In this document: positions 35,208-43,995 of the stretch, in pieces | How positions within the stretch are numbered: the stretch's first letter is position 1 | Layout of the letters: each line of letters starts with the position of its first letter | Origin: an uncultured Porphyromonadaceae bacterium | GTDB lineage: Bacteria; Bacteroidota; Bacteroidia; Bacteroidales; Muribaculaceae | Reading direction: 5' to 3' | Assembly: GCA_900544305.1 (NCBI GenBank) | Contig: UQUV01000012.1 | Location: forward strand, 1-64,000 | Length of the DNA: 64,000 nucleotides | Position numbers and translations under genes: made by a program | The notes under the pieces: generated by a model | Seen by the model: the letters and a program-made list of their open reading frames with translations, nothing else | What the model was told of the DNA's origin: nothing | The model's database searches: none

Positions 35208-35393
35208 ATGGCACATCCTAAACGTAAACAATCTAAAACAAGAACAGCGAAGAGAAGAACTCACGATAAAGCTGTAGCTCCTACATTGGCACTTTGCCCG
35301 AACTGCGGTGCATGGTATGTATATCACACAGTATGCGGCGAATGCGGTTACTATCGTGGAAAAGTAGCTATCGAGAAAAACGCAGCACTCTAA
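35208..35393 (+). CDS. rpmF: 50S ribosomal protein L32
   Basis: The 61-residue protein opens MAHPKRKQSKTRTAKRRTHD and has the zinc-ribbon cysteines in LCPNCGAWYVYHTVCGECGYY. It lies 14 bases after yceD and 85 before fabH, the common bacterial order. Confidence 0.96.
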   Translation: MAHPKRKQSKTRTAKRRTHDKAVAPTLALCPNCGAWYVYHTVCGECGYYRGKVAIEKNAAL

Positions 35394-35478
35394 TCCGAAG
35401 GTTAAAGTCGCTGTGAAAAAAAGATTGTCCTAAATACCAATTTAGGACATATTTGTTTAACAGAATACCCTTTCTACA

Positions 35479-36465
35479 ATGTTTAGTGCAAGAATAACGG
35501 GAATAGCTTCTTATGTCCCGGACTACATATTGACCAACGACGAACTGTCGACAATGGTAGACACAAACGACGAATGGATCACCACACGCGTGGGCATCAA
35601 GGAACGTCGCATTCAAAAGGGTGAAGGCTTGGGTTCTTCCCACATGGGAGTTATCGCCGTAAACCGCCTGCTCGAAAACACCGGCTGCAAACCGGAAGAT
35701 ATCGACTTGGTGATTTGCGCCACTTCTAACCCTGACTACCGTTTCCCGTCTACAGCATCTATCATTGTGCACCAATGCGGCTTGAGCAACAGCTACGCTT
35801 ATGACATTCAGGCTGCCTGCGCAGGTTTCATCGTTACTCTTCAATCAGCTGCCGCATATATCCGCAGCGGTATGTACAAGAAGGTAATCGTGGTTGCTGC
35901 CGAAATGATGTCAAGTATGACAAACTACGAAGACCGTACAACTTGTCCGCTCTTCGGTGATGCCGCTGCAGCCGTTCTGGTTGAGCCGACAGAAGAACCG
36001 AACGTGGGAGTTATCGACGGTATCTTCCATGTGAACGGAGAAGGACTGCCTCATCTGGTGATGAAAGCAGGCGGTTCAGCTCATCCGGCAACTCAGGAAA
36101 CCGTAGCCAACCGCGAACACTTCGTTTACCAAGAAGGCCGCGCCGTGTACAAGCACGCTGTAACTGACATGCTTACATCGTCGCAAGATGTAATGAAACG
36201 CAACAATCTGACGGTTGACGACATCGACTGGTTCGTTCCTCATCAGGCAAACTTGCGTATCATTGAAGCTGTGGGCGACCGCCTCGGCATCAATCCAGAC
36301 AAAGTGCTCGTAAACATCCAATATCGCGGTAACACGAGTGCAGCATCTATTCCTTTGTGTCTCGACGAGAACAAGGACAAGCTGAAGAAAGGCGACAAGA
36401 TTGTGCTTACAGCCTTCGGAGCCGGCTTCACTTGGGGTGCAATGTACATTGTTTGGGACATCTAA
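35479..36465 (+). CDS. fabH: 3-oxoacyl-[acyl-carrier-protein] synthase III
   Basis: FabH starts fatty-acid synthesis by condensing acetyl-CoA with malonyl-ACP. The 328-residue protein has the catalytic triad Cys114 (QAACAGF), His255 (VPHQANLR) and Asn285 (RGNTSAASIP). The thiolase-like fold motifs GIKERRI and FGDAAAAVLVEP are present. The gene continues the yceD-rpmF run. Confidence 0.96.
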   Translation: MFSARITGIASYVPDYILTNDELSTMVDTNDEWITTRVGIKERRIQKGEGLGSSHMGVIAVNRLLENTGCKPEDIDLVICATSNPDYRFPSTASIIVHQCGLSNSYAYDIQAACAGFIVTLQSAAAYIRSGMYKKVIVVAAEMMSSMTNYEDRTTCPLFGDAAAAVLVEPTEEPNVGVIDGIFHVNGEGLPHLVMKAGGSAHPATQETVANREHFVYQEGRAVYKHAVTDMLTSSQDVMKRNNLTVDDIDWFVPHQANLRIIEAVGDRLGINPDKVLVNIQYRGNTSAASIPLCLDENKDKLKKGDKIVLTAFGAGFTWGAMYIVWDI

Positions 36466-36513
36466 CCGACACCTATATAAAGGAACAGCATAGACAATCG
36501 TGCGGGACACGGC

Positions 36514-36570
36514 ACAAGAATCCGCCGGAAGCCGAACTTTCAGCCTCCGGAATGTGCGGAATTTTCTTGT
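36514..36570 (+). other. Long imperfect hairpin between fabH and era
   Basis: ACAAGAATCCGC (36514-36525) pairs with GCGGAATTTTCTTGT (36556-36570), enclosing a second stem (CGGAAGC near 36526 with GCCTCCGG). There is no T-run after it. It could be an RNA-processing or stability element, or an attenuator before era. Confidence 0.45.
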
Positions 36571-36630
36571 ACCGTTTCCCGCTTTGTTATCTTACATCAA
36601 CTCTATTTTTAAACGCTCACTGAACAAATT

Positions 36631-37512
36631 ATGCACAAAGCCGGTTTTGTAAACATAGTCGGAAACCCGAACGTCGGAAAGTCGACGCTGATGAACAACC
36701 TCGTTGGCGAACGTATTTCCATCATCACATCCAAGGCACAGACAACACGCCACCGCATTCTGGGAATTGTCAACACGGACGACTACCAAATCGTATTCTC
36801 CGACACCCCGGGCGTACTGAAGCCGAAATACAAGCTGCAGGAAAGCATGCTCAACTTCTCGGAAAGCGCGCTGACTGATGCCGACGTTCTACTGTATGTG
36901 ACCGACGTGGTGGAAGACGCGACGAAACACCTCGACTTCATCGAGAAGGTAGCGAAGGAAAAGGTGCCCGTACTGCTCGTCATCAACAAAATCGACCTGC
37001 TGAAAGGCAATGCCGACCTGGAACAGAAAATGCAGCTATGGCAGAAATACCTGCCGAACGCCGAACTTTTCCCGCTCTCGGCAAAGGAGAATTTCAACGT
37101 TGCCAACCTGATGAAGCGCATCGTGGAACTGCTGCCCGACTCTCCGCCCTACTTCGGCAAGGATGCACTCACCGACAAGCCGGCACGCTTTTTTGTGACA
37201 GAAATCATTCGTGAGAAAATCCTGCTCGAATACGACAAGGAAGTGCCCTATGCTACCGAAGTGCTTGTTGAAAAGTACGACGAAAGCAACGATGCCATCC
37301 ACATCATGGCGGTTGTCTACGTGGAACGCGACAGCCAGAAAGGCATCATCATCGGCAAAGGCGGTGCAAAGCTCAAACGTGTGGGCATCGCTGCACGCCG
37401 CGACATCGAAACGTTCTTCGGGAAACGCGTGTTCCTGGAAATTTTCGTAAAAGTGGAGAAGGACTGGCGCAACCGCGAGAACAAGCTCCGCTCGTTCGGA
37501 TATATTGAATAA
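36631..37512 (+). CDS. era: GTPase Era
   Basis: Era binds the 16S rRNA 3' end and helps mature the 30S subunit. The 293 residues have the G motifs GNPNVGKSTLMNNLVG (G1), DTPG (G3) and NKID (G4), then a C-terminal KH domain with IIGKGGAKLKRVGIAAR. Downstream der is 42 bases away on the same strand. Confidence 0.95.
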   Translation: MHKAGFVNIVGNPNVGKSTLMNNLVGERISIITSKAQTTRHRILGIVNTDDYQIVFSDTPGVLKPKYKLQESMLNFSESALTDADVLLYVTDVVEDATKHLDFIEKVAKEKVPVLLVINKIDLLKGNADLEQKMQLWQKYLPNAELFPLSAKENFNVANLMKRIVELLPDSPPYFGKDALTDKPARFFVTEIIREKILLEYDKEVPYATEVLVEKYDESNDAIHIMAVVYVERDSQKGIIIGKGGAKLKRVGIAARRDIETFFGKRVFLEIFVKVEKDWRNRENKLRSFGYIE

Positions 37513-37554
37513 CAGTTAGTAATTTAGAAAAACAAAAATATAATTCAGAAAGAT

Positions 37555-38871
37555 ATGGGAAGATTAGTAGCCATCGTCGGACGGCCGAATGTAGGCAAGT
37601 CAACGCTGTTCAACCGCTTGACGCAGACTCGTACAGCCATCGTCGACGACACTTCGGGCACAACCCGCGACCGCCAGTACGGTAAAGTGGACTGGTGCGG
37701 ACAAGAGTTTTCCATCGTCGATACGGGCGGTTGGGTAGTCAACTCTGAAGACATATTTGAAGGTGAAATCAACAAGCAGGTATCCATCGCCATCGAAGAG
37801 GCCGACGTGATTCTTTTCGTTGTCGACGTGATGAACGGCGTTACCGACCTCGACGACAGCGTGGCAGCTATCCTGCGCCGCGCGAAAAAGCCGGTAATCC
37901 TCATCGCCAACAAGGCCGACTCCAACGAATGGATCTACAACTCGGCTGAATTCTATTCACTCGGATTGGGCGACCCGTTCTGCGTTTCAGCAGTCAACGG
38001 CTCGGGAACTGGAGACCTTCTTGACGAAATAATGAAACGCTTCCCGGAAAAGGAAGAGGAAGAAGAGCAACTGGAAGAAATTCCGCGCTTCGCCATCGTA
38101 GGACGCCCGAATGCAGGAAAGTCGTCCATCATCAACGCCTTTATCGGTGAAGAACGCAACATCGTGACGAACATTGCCGGCACGACACGCGACAGCATCT
38201 ACACGCGCTACAACAAGTTCGGCTTCGACTTCTATCTGGTGGACACTGCCGGTATCCGCAAGAAGACAAAGGTGAACGAGGATATTGAGTACTACTCTGT
38301 TATCCGAAGCATCCGTGCCATTGAAAATTCCGACGTTTGTATCCTGATGATTGATGCCACTCGCGGTATCGAAGGCCAGGACAGCAACATCTTCTCGCTC
38401 ATCCAGAAGAACCGCAAGGGACTCGTGGTATGTGTCAACAAGTGGGACCTCGTGGAGGACAAGAGCCAGGCAGCCATCAAGCACTTCGAGGCAGCCATCC
38501 GCGACCGCTTCGCACCGTTTACCGACTTCCCCATCATCTTCGGTTCGGCACTGACAAAGCAACGCATCTACAAAGTGCTGGAAACGGCCGTTGAGGTTTA
38601 TAACAACCGCAACCGCATCGTTCCGACATCGGCACTCAACAACTATATGCAGGAAATGATTGCCGCATATCCGCCTCCAGCGAACAAGGGCAAGTATGTG
38701 AAAATCAAATATATCACAATGTTGAAAGGCTCAAAGATTCCTACATTCATCTTCTTCTGCAATCTTCCGCAGTGGGTGAAAGAACCCTATCGCCGCTACC
38801 TTGAAAACAAGATTCGCGAACAGTGGGACTTCAGGGGAACACCAATCAACATCTTTATGCGCGAAAAGTAA
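37555..38871 (+). CDS. der: GTPase Der (EngA)
   Basis: Der is an essential 50S-assembly GTPase with two G domains. The 438 residues contain the first G1 GRPNVGKSTLFNRL with DTGGW. The second G domain starts at about 178 (GRPNAGKSSIINAFIG, DTAGIRKK, NKWDLVED). A KH-like C-terminal domain ends FRGTPINIFMREK, the family signature. Confidence 0.96.
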   Translation: MGRLVAIVGRPNVGKSTLFNRLTQTRTAIVDDTSGTTRDRQYGKVDWCGQEFSIVDTGGWVVNSEDIFEGEINKQVSIAIEEADVILFVVDVMNGVTDLDDSVAAILRRAKKPVILIANKADSNEWIYNSAEFYSLGLGDPFCVSAVNGSGTGDLLDEIMKRFPEKEEEEEQLEEIPRFAIVGRPNAGKSSIINAFIGEERNIVTNIAGTTRDSIYTRYNKFGFDFYLVDTAGIRKKTKVNEDIEYYSVIRSIRAIENSDVCILMIDATRGIEGQDSNIFSLIQKNRKGLVVCVNKWDLVEDKSQAAIKHFEAAIRDRFAPFTDFPIIFGSALTKQRIYKVLETAVEVYNNRNRIVPTSALNNYMQEMIAAYPPPANKGKYVKIKYITMLKGSKIPTFIFFCNLPQWVKEPYRRYLENKIREQWDFRGTPINIFMREK

Positions 38872-38887
38872 TAACCCATTATACACG

Positions 38888-38917
38888 AAGCTCCGCCGAC
38901 TCCGACGGAGCTTTTTT
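38888..38917 (+). terminator. Intrinsic terminator after der
   Basis: AAGCTCCG and CGGAGCTT pair around ten bases, followed by TTTTT. Confidence 0.88.
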
Positions 38918-38934
38918 AATATTCAATACATACT

Positions 38935-39306
38935 ATGAAAAAATTGTTTCTTTTTGCATCGGCAATTCTCGCCCTTTCTGCCTGCTCGCAGAAAGAAGCG
39001 GCTCAGACAGCCGCACCGGTAGCCGAAACCGACTCCACCTACACCGTCAGCGGTCAACTGGTAATTGCCCATGAAGTACGGGCGTTCACAGCCGACGGCG
39101 ACACAACGGAGCAATGGATTATTGACAAAAGCGGAAAGCTCATCAGCGACTACCGCTCGCTCACCGGTGACGGAGTGGAAAAAGCCACCCCTGTCAAAGC
39201 CGTACTGAAAGTGAAGAATCTCGGCAAACTCGACGATGGTTTCGCCGCCGACTACGACAATGCGCTGGAAGTAGTGGAAATCGTCTCCCTCCAGCCGTTG
39301 GAATAA
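38935..39306 (+). CDS. Small lipoprotein, NlpE C-domain-like
   Basis: A signal peptide ends in the lipobox LSAC (Cys17). The 123-residue protein then has an Ala-rich linker and a single domain (about 38-120). Its motifs GQLVIAHEVRAFTADGDT, QWIIDKSGKLISDY and LEVVEIVSLQPLE resemble the OB-fold C-terminal domain of NlpE (copper-resistance/stress-sensing lipoprotein). That is a tentative likeness. It follows der's terminator but I see no clear own promoter. Confidence 0.7.
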   Translation: MKKLFLFASAILALSACSQKEAAQTAAPVAETDSTYTVSGQLVIAHEVRAFTADGDTTEQWIIDKSGKLISDYRSLTGDGVEKATPVKAVLKVKNLGKLDDGFAADYDNALEVVEIVSLQPLE

Positions 39307-39320
39307 AAGCCCTGAACCAA

Positions 39321-39352
39321 CAAATAAACCGCCATTTCTGGCGGTTTATTTG
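39321..39352. terminator. Perfect bidirectional terminator
   Basis: CAAATAAACCGCCA and TGGCGGTTTATTTG are exact complements around TTTC. It sits between the lipoprotein gene and the convergent WYL gene and has T-rich 3' arms both ways. Confidence 0.88.
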
Positions 39353-39364
39353 TTTACCTAATAA

Positions 39365-40264
39365 TTACCCCCTTGACACAATCACTTCCGCGTGCCATCG
39401 GACTTCGTCACGGACATGCTTCGGCGACAGCACTTCCACTTCACAACCATGCGAAAGGATTTCCTGCACAAAGTCGTATGTCGGCGACAGATAGTAGCGA
39501 AAAACGGAATACTCGTCCGCATTCTCGATTTCTTCCTGGGAATGGTGCAGCGGTAGGGTTCTGAAATATTTACGCTGTGTGCCGTACACTTTCAAATCGA
39601 CAAACTCCGGCGGACAACTGTCTTGCGAAATGATTCCAAACGAGTTGTAGAAATAGTCTTCCGGACTGAATGTTTTAGGCATCGAGAATGTTTTTTCTGT
39701 TTGTCGCAGTTCCCGAATCCTGTCCAAAGCATAAATCCGCAGCGTATCCCTACCGATATTTCTTGCCAGCAAATACCACCGCTGCCTGAAAATTTTAACA
39801 AGATAAGGCTCAACCTCTACCACGTATTCGTCCTGACGCCAGAAACTTTTATATTTCAATTCCACCGCCAGCCCGTCGCGCATGGCTTCAATCAGCGGAG
39901 TCAGAAATTTTTGTCCGGAAGGAATCTGCTCAAACACGATTCTCCGTTTCAAGTGGTGGCTTTCGTTGATAAGGTTGTTCACTGCAAACGTATTGAGTAA
40001 CCAAGCCCTGACACCGCCCTTTTCCATATCGTCGGCATTCTCAATATAGTATTTGTATCCGTCGCGTCTATGGCATACGATATTGATATCAAACATCTCC
40101 TCAATAGCCCTACGATGGTTGTGGAAGGTTTTCAAAGGCAATTCCATACCCTCACTCATGTTGTTTCTCAACCACTTTGCATTGATTTCCTCAAACGTAA
40201 TACCATTTGCCCGATATATGGTGTCAACCAGCCATATATATCTGTTAAATAAATCGCTCGCCAT
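39365..40264 (-). CDS. WYL-domain transcriptional regulator
   Basis: The 299 residues contain an N-terminal winged-helix-like region (about 1-75, LPLKTFHNHRRAIEEMFD), a middle linker, and a WYL domain (about 135-210). In the WYL domain ELKYKSFW, EVEPYLVKIFRQRWYLLARN and LRIYALDRI carry the conserved Trp-Tyr-Leu. A C-terminal extension (WCX-like) follows. WYL proteins sense a ligand, often nucleic acid or nucleotide, and often control defence genes. It is transcribed away from the 1-kb gap, the AAA gene and the Abi gene. A near-match -7 box (TACCTTTA) reads off the minus strand at 40287-40294. Confidence 0.88.
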   Translation of the reverse strand: MASDLFNRYIWLVDTIYRANGITFEEINAKWLRNNMSEGMELPLKTFHNHRRAIEEMFDINIVCHRRDGYKYYIENADDMEKGGVRAWLLNTFAVNNLINESHHLKRRIVFEQIPSGQKFLTPLIEAMRDGLAVELKYKSFWRQDEYVVEVEPYLVKIFRQRWYLLARNIGRDTLRIYALDRIRELRQTEKTFSMPKTFSPEDYFYNSFGIISQDSCPPEFVDLKVYGTQRKYFRTLPLHHSQEEIENADEYSVFRYYLSPTYDFVQEILSHGCEVEVLSPKHVRDEVRWHAEVIVSRG

Positions 40265-40441
40265 AGTTTATCTTTTTTTTCTGCGGTAAAGGTAGCAGCA
40301 ACATGTGCCATTTTTTGACGCACGCTATAAAAATTGCAACAATTTCACCGTCTGTCCCAAAAAACAGTTCCGTCTGTCATAAAGATTTTCCCCATTTCAA
40401 CAACCGTTTAGCCATCAAAGGTTAAAATTTTTCAATAAATA

Positions 40442-40473
40442 TTTGGAAGTTTCAAAAATTATTCCTAATTTTG
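40442..40473 (+). promoter_or_regulatory. Bacteroidales promoter with -33 and -7 elements
   Basis: TTTG at 40442-40445 is followed after exactly 20 bases by TAATTTTG at 40466-40473. Both elements and the spacing match the sigma-ABfr consensus. It fires into the 40.5-41.2 kb region that carries no convincing protein gene. Confidence 0.6.
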
Positions 40474-40479
40474 AGTTTG

Positions 40480-41198
40480 GAATAAAATCCGCAGCAACTA
40501 TAAAAAAGCGGGAAATTTAGAATTCCGTATACTAAAAAGAAACACAACTAAAAATTTACAGCCAAAAAAAGGAATTAATCCCCAACAAGTAATGAGAAAA
40601 GATATGGCCGCACAACGGTCATAGAATGTGTTTGCCCTTTTCCGAACCTCGGAACTTCGACCTTACTGTCGTCGCTTGATTGCCGTACGTCCGACCTTGA
40701 ACTCACGGCAGGATTCGAACGCCGCCTCACGGCTGCCAAGAAATAGAGTGACCGACTTTCCTCAAGGTAACGAACATGATTTCCTATCCAGTTTAACAGC
40801 GCATCTGCTTTCGCCCACGGAAGCGGAACAGGGACTGATACCCCCAAGCGTAAACGCTCTTTGACATTCTGCGGCTGAAGAGCTTATACCTCTCAGCCAT
40901 ACCCTACCCCCTCCATTCGGGACCTCAGCTTCCGACACCCGGAATGTATCGTCAATCCCGGACAGACTTCTGTCCGGCAACCGCGAACTGTCCGCAGGCG
41001 TATGCCGACGGCCCACGTCCGCCGTGCACGCCTTCACCATAAATCAAAAGAAACACCGGAGACTCTTTTTTCATCGAAAAAACACGCACCTCCGGCAACG
41101 TTAGGTTGGACGTAGCTCTTCGTGAGCTTCTGTACGCGTAGGGAAATGTACAGGCTGGATGCGTGTGTCAATGCTCCCACGTCGGGAGCATTGATTTT
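40480..41198 (+). ncRNA. Candidate large structured RNA between the WYL and AAA+ genes
   Basis: The 999-base gap (40265-41263) has no credible protein-coding frame. A promoter (40442-40473) and a terminator hairpin (41168-41198) bound it. Its inner part (from about 40600) is much richer in G+C and hairpins than the flanks. Clear stems are GGCTGAAGAG/CTCTCAGCC (40873-40898), CCGGACAGA/TCTGTCCGG (40958-40977), the nested AGGCGT/ACGCCT around ACGGC/GCCGT (40996-41033), and the nested CCGGAG/CTCCGG around six T and six A (41056-41095). I recognise no tmRNA, RNase P, SRP or 6S hallmark on the plus strand. It may be an independent RNA or the leader of the AAA+ gene. Confidence 0.45.
41168..41198 (+). 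terminator. Terminator of the candidate structured RNA
   Basis: TCAATGCTCCC (41168-41178) and GGGAGCATTGA (41184-41194) form an 11-bp perfect stem followed by TTTTC. It lies 66 bases before the AAA+ start codon, so it could also act as an attenuator for that gene. Confidence 0.75.
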
Positions 41199-41263
41199 CA
41201 TCCAAACCCCACATTTACCCCACATTCTTTCATTTGATTCACAAACTTTAATCCTACATTTCT

Positions 41264-43924
41264 ATGAAAAAATTTGACACTGACGAAGAAACAGACGACT
41301 TGCTCAACGATACATCCGAAGAAACGGAAAACGAGGAAACAGACGAAAATGATATCGACGCAGAAGAGTTCGAAAGACTGCTGGAAGAATTCATCGCCGA
41401 TGACGAGGAAGAAAGCGCAGAGGAGGAAAAAGCGGAAGAACCTTTCCGATTGGAGCAAAAAGTAGACAGCGACACACTTCAATCGCTAAGGCCTGCCACC
41501 ATTAACGGACGACGTGTCTACATTCCCCAAAACGGCAGCAGCCGGACAGAGGTAGAATCCATATCGGTCGATGCAAGCAGTTTTGACCTGAGTCAAACCA
41601 TGCTGGTAAATGAAACGACACACTACAATGATGATCCTTACATTGCTTTTTCCATCAACCACAAACAGGAAAATCCAAGCAGTCCGACTGTGTATATCTA
41701 CGAAAACAGCAACCGCCCGACTCTTATGGCCACCCCTAACGACAAAACGTTTATCGATGGCCTCTGCCACTACTTCGAATGTGCCTATCAGGGAACACAG
41801 GGAAAATACATGATTTTGGTGGCCGATACCGCCATCAACCAAGGAAACTGGAAAACCATCGGCAACCACTCCTACATCGAGTTTTACATCTACAACAACG
41901 AGGTGGGCGACCGTCCAAAAATCATTGGGGAATCTGCATCCTTCAGCAAGGCAAAGCCGCATTTCACCTTCTCGCCGCTGAAAATCACAGCGCAATTCGA
42001 GAAACCAACTGCTGCCTACATCAAACTACAGGCCACGCTCTTCAACGAACAGCTTATGCTCGTAGCCAAAAACGAGCAGATAGTAGAAGCGAACAAAAAG
42101 AAAATGGAATGTACGCTAACGCCTTCCGTTTCCTGGAAGCCGGGCAATTACAGCATCGCCTTCAGTATAGACGAACAGATTATCCATGCTGCACGCATGA
42201 CGGTTTCCGCCGACGGAAAAGTCACCTTCCACACCCTGAACAGGACGGAAACGAGAAACGTGGAAAAGCTGTATACGTTTGCCAACATGTTGCAGGGAAA
42301 AGCATTGCTGAAATTTCCGCTCCATCCCGATGACAAACTGAAACTTGCCATAAGATATGCCGACTATCAGCAAATGCATCCGACCAAGCAGGACAAGGTA
42401 TCACACCACTACGCTGTGCTTTCGAAAAGTCAGTCGATTGCCCATCGGGTAGCCGGACTGCTTGCTTCGAAAATGACCGACATTAACTCGGGAGTCACAT
42501 TCACAACCGTACAAGAAAACATCAGCGAGTTGCAAAACCAGCCGTTGGGCAACACCAACACGGTTTTCTTCAAATGCACGGAAAAGAACATCGTGCTGGG
42601 TAAAGATGTCAGCAGCCTCACCTATGGCGACGGCAAAACAATTGCCCGACAGATAGTTCACGGACTTAACGAAAAGGCATGGACACTGGCCATCTACTGC
42701 ACGGAACAGGAATTCCATCAGGTTTGCCGCCAAAACCCGTCCATTTCACGCGCCATCCGCCTCAACGACCGATTTACAATCCGAATCGGCGGAGCAGATG
42801 TGGTGGCCAACTATCTGGAAACGATGATAGCCGGCAAGCAGTACACGATGAGCGCACCGTTTCTGAAACGGATGCACGAATTCGTGGCACAACTTATGGA
42901 GTCAAGCGACATTTCCGCCTGGGAAGCCAGCAACTTCGAGGAACTTGTCGAACAGACGTTCCTGATGCCTCACGAGCGCCGCAACCCCGGCTCGACCATA
43001 CTGACGGCGGAAGATTTCGATGAACAGGCCAACATTCTGAAAACGGAATCTTTTGAAGAGTGCATGAAGGAGCTCGACAGCCTTGTCGGGTTGAAAAATC
43101 TGAAATCGCACATGGCCGACTCGTTTGCTCTGACACGGTTCACGAAAATGCGCCAGAAATTCGGATTACCCGAAAAAAGTTCCATGCCCAACCACATGCT
43201 ATTTTTCGGAAATCCGGGAACGGGAAAGACAACCGTAGCGAAAATGGTAGGAAAAATCTACCGCTCTATGGGTCTGCTCTCCAAAGGCGACGTCATCGAA
43301 ACCAATCGTGCTGGACTTGTCGGACGATACATCGGCGACACAGAGGCGAACACGGCAAGCATCATCAGTTCGGCACGCGGGAATGTGCTGTTCATCGACG
43401 AGGCCTACACGCTTTTCTCCGGCGGTGAGGACCGCCGCGATTTCGGCATGCGTGTCATCGAAACACTGCTACCGATGATGAGCGAACCCGACCCCGACAT
43501 GGTAGTCATTTTTGCAGGCTACGAAAAGGAACTGATGCGAATGATGGATGCCAACGAGGGCCTTCTCGACCGCTTCGCCCACAAGTTCCATTTCGACGAC
43601 TATTCCGCCGACGAACTGATTGAAATCGGCGAACGGCAGCTGAAAGAAAAGGCCATGCGACTGACACCCGAGGCAAAAACCGCACTGAAAAAGATTGCCG
43701 ACGACAAGGTGCGCCACAAGGACAAAAATTTCAGCAACGCCCGCTGGATAAAGAATTTTATAGAAACCGGCATTCAGCCCGAAATGGCTAAGCGGGTAAT
43801 GAAAATTGCACAACCAACAAAAGACGACTTCTGCCGCATCATGGAAGAAGACGTCATCAAAGCCAACGAACGTAGGGTAAATTTAGGGGCGAACAGCCGA
43901 ACGCAACGCCCCGTAGGCTTCTAA
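41264..43924 (+). CDS. Large CbxX/SpoVK-type AAA+ ATPase
   Basis: The 886-residue protein starts with a very acidic, probably unfolded segment (about 1-65, mostly Glu and Asp). A beta-rich middle region (about 95-360) and a helical linker of unknown fold follow. The C-terminal AAA+ module (about 605-860) has Walker A GNPGTGKT (649-656), Walker B VLFIDE (708-713), the pore-like stretch GLVGRYIGDTE and a C-terminal lid (DFCRIMEEDVIKANE). LDSLVGLKNLK before Walker A is the CbxX/CfqX/SpoVK signature. These ATPases remodel protein complexes; the substrate here is unknown. The N-terminal 600 residues match no family I can name. A structured non-coding region precedes it. Confidence 0.85.
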   Translation: MKKFDTDEETDDLLNDTSEETENEETDENDIDAEEFERLLEEFIADDEEESAEEEKAEEPFRLEQKVDSDTLQSLRPATINGRRVYIPQNGSSRTEVESISVDASSFDLSQTMLVNETTHYNDDPYIAFSINHKQENPSSPTVYIYENSNRPTLMATPNDKTFIDGLCHYFECAYQGTQGKYMILVADTAINQGNWKTIGNHSYIEFYIYNNEVGDRPKIIGESASFSKAKPHFTFSPLKITAQFEKPTAAYIKLQATLFNEQLMLVAKNEQIVEANKKKMECTLTPSVSWKPGNYSIAFSIDEQIIHAARMTVSADGKVTFHTLNRTETRNVEKLYTFANMLQGKALLKFPLHPDDKLKLAIRYADYQQMHPTKQDKVSHHYAVLSKSQSIAHRVAGLLASKMTDINSGVTFTTVQENISELQNQPLGNTNTVFFKCTEKNIVLGKDVSSLTYGDGKTIARQIVHGLNEKAWTLAIYCTEQEFHQVCRQNPSISRAIRLNDRFTIRIGGADVVANYLETMIAGKQYTMSAPFLKRMHEFVAQLMESSDISAWEASNFEELVEQTFLMPHERRNPGSTILTAEDFDEQANILKTESFEECMKELDSLVGLKNLKSHMADSFALTRFTKMRQKFGLPEKSSMPNHMLFFGNPGTGKTTVAKMVGKIYRSMGLLSKGDVIETNRAGLVGRYIGDTEANTASIISSARGNVLFIDEAYTLFSGGEDRRDFGMRVIETLLPMMSEPDPDMVVIFAGYEKELMRMMDANEGLLDRFAHKFHFDDYSADELIEIGERQLKEKAMRLTPEAKTALKKIADDKVRHKDKNFSNARWIKNFIETGIQPEMAKRVMKIAQPTKDDFCRIMEEDVIKANERRVNLGANSRTQRPVGF

Positions 43925-43937
43925 GCCTACAAGCAGC

Positions 43938-43986
43938 CACCCCGACGCTGTTCTGCGCGAGCAGAGCACCGCCGGGGTGTTTTTTG
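43938..43986 (+). terminator. Terminator after the AAA+ gene
   Basis: CACCCCGACG and CCGCCGGGGTG form the outer stem, a GCTGTTCTGC/GCAGAGC stem lies inside, and six T follow. It is placed between convergent genes. Confidence 0.88.
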
Positions 43987-43995
43987 TTTGTATTT

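Noticed and set aside
40709..40742. T-loop-like GATTCGAAC inside the gap
   Set aside because: No acceptor or anticodon arms can be folded around it, so it is not a tRNA.
40754..40763. GAGGAAAGTC on the minus strand, the RNase P P4 start
   Set aside because: The matching 3' motif (ACAGAA...) lies on the wrong side and other conserved regions are absent, so this is not rnpB.
40858..40870. CTCTTTGACATTC, recalling the leader before 16S rRNA genes
   Set aside because: No rRNA sequence follows.
40575..41040. Two minus-strand frames (90 and 92 codons) in the WYL-AAA gap
   Set aside because: They have Ser/Arg/Cys-rich random composition, no ribosome-binding context, and lie on hairpin-rich DNA.
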